Assembly: GCF_002321025.1 (NCBI RefSeq)
Contig: NZ_DCLL01000003.1
Coordinates: 1 to 24,391, forward strand
Direction of reading: 5' to 3'
Length of the DNA stretch: 24,391 bases
DNA from: Acinetobacter lwoffii
GTDB taxonomy: Bacteria > Pseudomonadota > Gammaproteobacteria > Pseudomonadales > Moraxellaceae
The stretch's first letter is position 1. Every line of letters begins with the position of its first letter. The notes under the pieces were generated by a model. It ran no database searches and had not been told where the DNA came from. It saw nothing but the letters and a program-made list of their open reading frames with translations. Both the position numbers and the translations under genes were made by a program. This document shows positions 22,355 to 24,391 of the stretch, piece by piece.

Positions 22355-22394
22355 GAAAAAGGACGGTCAATCAACAGGCAGTCCTTTTTCTTTA
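22355..22394 (+). terminator. Intrinsic terminator between the two acyl-CoA dehydrogenase genes
   Basis: GAAAAAGGAC (22355-22364) pairs with GTCCTTTTTC (22381-22390), loop of 16 nt, T-rich tail to 22394. Confidence 0.8.
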
Positions 22395-22453
22395 TAAAGA
22401 GTTACAGAATTAACCTTTAGTCGTCTAACATTCAGATTTTGAGTGTTTTAGAC

Positions 22454-22474
22454 TGATTAAAACTCATTTAATCA
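22454..22474. promoter_or_regulatory. Operator-like palindrome before the second acyl-CoA dehydrogenase
   Basis: TGATTAAA (22454-22461), ACTCA, TTTAATCA (22467-22474): a perfect 8-5-8 inverted repeat, 22 nt before the start codon, between possible promoter elements and the AGGTG ribosome binding site. Its size fits a TetR-family-type operator, as regulators of fatty-acid degradation genes often use. The binding protein is unknown. Confidence 0.45.
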
Positions 22475-22496
22475 AACAATAAACAGGTGACACACC

Positions 22497-24278
22497 ATGC
22501 CAATTTATAACGCGCCACTTGCCGATATGAAATTCATCCTGAACGATGTCTTCAATGCAGAACAATTCTGGCAGGCCAATGAAAATCTAGCGCATCTGGA
22601 TGCTGCGACAGCAGAAGCGATTCTTGAAGAAATGGCAAAATTTTCTCAAAACGTCATGCTTCCTCTGAACCGTACCGGCGATGAAGAAGGCGCAAAAATT
22701 GAAAATGGTAATGTGACCACACCTGCTGGCTTTAAAGAAGCGTTCAAACAATATGCAGAAGGTGGCTGGATTGGTCTGGGCGCAGATATGGAATGGGGCG
22801 GCCAGGAAATGCCGAAAATGCTAACGGTACTTTCTGATGAAATGCTGTTTGCCACCAACCCGTCTTTTATGCTGTATCCACTGCTTTCTGTTGGTGCGGG
22901 CATGGCGCTGAACAGCTATGCTTCACAAGCACAAAAAGAAACCTATTTACCTAAAATTTATTCGGGTGAGTGGTCAGGCACCATGTGCTTAACCGAACCA
23001 CATGCCGGTACTGATCTGGGTATTATCAAAACCAAAGCTGAACGTAACGAAGACGGCACTTATAGCATCAGCGGCACCAAGATTTTCATCACGGGTGGTG
23101 ATCATGACCTGGCGGAAAATATTATTCACCTCGTTCTAGCGAAAACCCCAGATGCCCCTGCTGGCTCTCGTGGTATTTCCCTGTTCATCGTACCGAAATT
23201 CTTGGTCAATGAAGATGGTTCTATTGGCGAACGTAACCCGGTCGGCCCAGGTTCAATCGAACACAAGATGGGAATCAAGGCATCTGCGACTTGTGTCATG
23301 AACTTTGACGGTGCCAAAGGTTACCTCGTTGGTAAAGAAAACGAAGGTCTCGCTGCGATGTTCGTGATGATGAACTACGAACGTCTGTCGATGGGTATTC
23401 AAGGCCTAGGTGCTTCTGAATTCGCTTATCAAAACGCTGCGCAATATGCCACAGACCGTTTACAGGGTCGTAGTGCGGCTGGCGTTCAGTCACCAAGCAA
23501 ACCTGCGGATAGCATTCTGGTGCATGGTGATGTACGCCGTATGCTGCTGAATGTACGTGCCAATAACGAAGCTTCGCGTGCCTTTGCAGTTTATGTAGGT
23601 CAGCAACTGGATATCACCAAATTCTCTACTGATCCTGAAGCGGTGAAAAAAGCCAATGACCGCGTTGCGCTATTAACACCAATCGCGAAAGCGTATTTAA
23701 CGGATACCGCATTCCAGGCGACCCTAGATGCACAAATGGTCTTCGGTGGTCATGGCTATATCCGTGAATGGGGCTTGGAGCAATGTATCCGTGACCTACG
23801 TATTTCCCAGATCTATGAAGGCACCAACGGTGTACAGTCACAAGACTTGATCGGCCGCAAAACCATTAAATGTGGCGGCGAATATATCTCTGAATATATC
23901 TCTGAAATCCGTGACTTTGCCAATAGTCTGGATGCGGATCTAAACTTTATTAAAGATGCCACACTGGATGCAGCAACTGAAGTTGAATCGGTGACTCAGT
24001 ACATTCTGGAAGCAGCACGAGAAAGCCATGACTTCCCGAATGCAACCGCAGTTGACTATCTGCACGCTGTAGGTCTGTTGAGCTTCTCTTATATGTTCGC
24101 GCGCATTACCAATGCAGCGAAAAATAAAGACGGTGAGTTCTATCAAAATAAAATCGCTCTGGCACGTTACTTTGTACAACGCATTCTGCCTGAACTGGCA
24201 TTACGCATTACTAAAGTGAAATCAGGTTCTGACGTCATCATGAACTTCTCTGAAGATTATTTCACGACTCAAGCTTAA
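22497..24278 (+). CDS. Acyl-CoA dehydrogenase, long (FadE5/PA0508-like) type, copy 2
   Basis: Paralogue of the preceding gene with the same reaction. In the 593 residues, MCLTEPHAGTDLG (163-175), KIFITGGDHD (195-204), VFGGHGYIREWGLEQ (415-429) and catalytic E441 in IYEGTNGVQ are visible. The C-terminal extension from about 450 differs more from copy 1 than the core does. The ATG has AGGTG roughly 7 nt upstream. An inverted repeat lies in its leader and a strong terminator after it, so it is a separate unit. Differences near the active-site glutamate (TNGVQSQ against TTEIQAL) suggest a different chain-length range, as reported for tandem fadE1/fadE2-like genes in Pseudomonas. That extension to this organism is inference. 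Confidence 0.94.
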   Translation: MPIYNAPLADMKFILNDVFNAEQFWQANENLAHLDAATAEAILEEMAKFSQNVMLPLNRTGDEEGAKIENGNVTTPAGFKEAFKQYAEGGWIGLGADMEWGGQEMPKMLTVLSDEMLFATNPSFMLYPLLSVGAGMALNSYASQAQKETYLPKIYSGEWSGTMCLTEPHAGTDLGIIKTKAERNEDGTYSISGTKIFITGGDHDLAENIIHLVLAKTPDAPAGSRGISLFIVPKFLVNEDGSIGERNPVGPGSIEHKMGIKASATCVMNFDGAKGYLVGKENEGLAAMFVMMNYERLSMGIQGLGASEFAYQNAAQYATDRLQGRSAAGVQSPSKPADSILVHGDVRRMLLNVRANNEASRAFAVYVGQQLDITKFSTDPEAVKKANDRVALLTPIAKAYLTDTAFQATLDAQMVFGGHGYIREWGLEQCIRDLRISQIYEGTNGVQSQDLIGRKTIKCGGEYISEYISEIRDFANSLDADLNFIKDATLDAATEVESVTQYILEAARESHDFPNATAVDYLHAVGLLSFSYMFARITNAAKNKDGEFYQNKIALARYFVQRILPELALRITKVKSGSDVIMNFSEDYFTTQA

Positions 24279-24294
24279 GCTAAAAATCTGCAAT

Positions 24295-24323
24295 AAAAAC
24301 GCCTGCATCAGCAGGCGTTTTTT
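24295..24323 (+). terminator. Intrinsic terminator after the second acyl-CoA dehydrogenase
   Basis: AAAAACGCCTGC (24295-24306), loop ATCA, GCAGGCG (24311-24317), then TTTTTT. The remaining 68 bases to the window end show no feature. Confidence 0.95.
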
Positions 24324-24391
24324 ATGAAAATGCTCTGTACATGACAGAAAGAGATAACTCATTGCAATAATGTCACAATAATTGTTTTCTA

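Noticed and set aside
1..24391. Search for CRISPR arrays, IS elements, tRNAs, rRNAs, prophage or defence genes.
   Set aside because: No regularly spaced repeats, transposase motifs, tRNA-like cloverleaf with CCA end or phage/defence proteins were seen. The window reads as core chromosome.

Overview
The window looks like a chromosomal segment of Acinetobacter or a very close relative (Gammaproteobacteria, Moraxellaceae). This rests on gene content and protein style: a BaeSR-type two-component pair, a trpF-trpB pair with a GTG-started trpB, a SelO ending in Cys-Ser-Ser, and tandem ~600-residue acyl-CoA dehydrogenases, all with moderate GC. I see no IS element, prophage, integron, CRISPR array, tRNA or rRNA. 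Species cannot be fixed from sequence alone.

Region 1 (1-5207, minus strand): the translation block thrS-infC, with infC starting at the rare ATT codon. Upstream is a two-gene operon of an alditol/D-arabinono-1,4-lactone oxidase-like flavoprotein and a fold-type III PLP enzyme of unknown substrate. Region 2 (5208-9074): an AMP-forming acyl-CoA synthetase converges on trpF-trpB across a bidirectional terminator; trpA is not adjacent. Region 3 (9191-11978): vitamin B12 uptake and activation. A promoter, a full cobalamin riboswitch with a visible L5-L13 kissing loop, the outer-membrane receptor btuB and a PduO-type cobalamin adenosyltransferase follow each other. The mature part of btuB is clearly AT-richer than its signal peptide and neighbours.

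Region 4 (12011-16467): a glycerophosphodiester phosphodiesterase behind a well-formed Pho box; a front-end fatty acyl desaturase with a long charged C-terminal helix; the protein AMPylator selO; and a small MmcQ/YjbR protein. The gap between the last two holds four DnaA-box-like nonamers, two of them inside a 15-bp hairpin. Region 5 (16545-20224): a GNAT acetyltransferase, the baeS-baeR envelope-stress operon and, divergent from baeS, a small lipoprotein made of two copies of a Cys-pair module with an LTPEQR-type helix. The last is the best candidate for an undescribed component: it is placed and built like a Spy/CpxP-type periplasmic partner of BaeSR. Region 6 (20526-24278): two paralogous acyl-CoA dehydrogenases, each with its own terminator and an operator-like palindrome upstream.

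Taken together this is mostly ordinary core chromosome (translation, tryptophan synthesis, lipid and fatty-acid metabolism, envelope stress). The second-look items are mainly regulatory DNA (ATT start, riboswitch, Pho box, DnaA-box cluster, direct repeats between baeS and the lipoprotein), the mosaic btuB, and the two under-described gene contexts: the PLP enzyme/flavo-oxidase pair and the duplicated lipoprotein.
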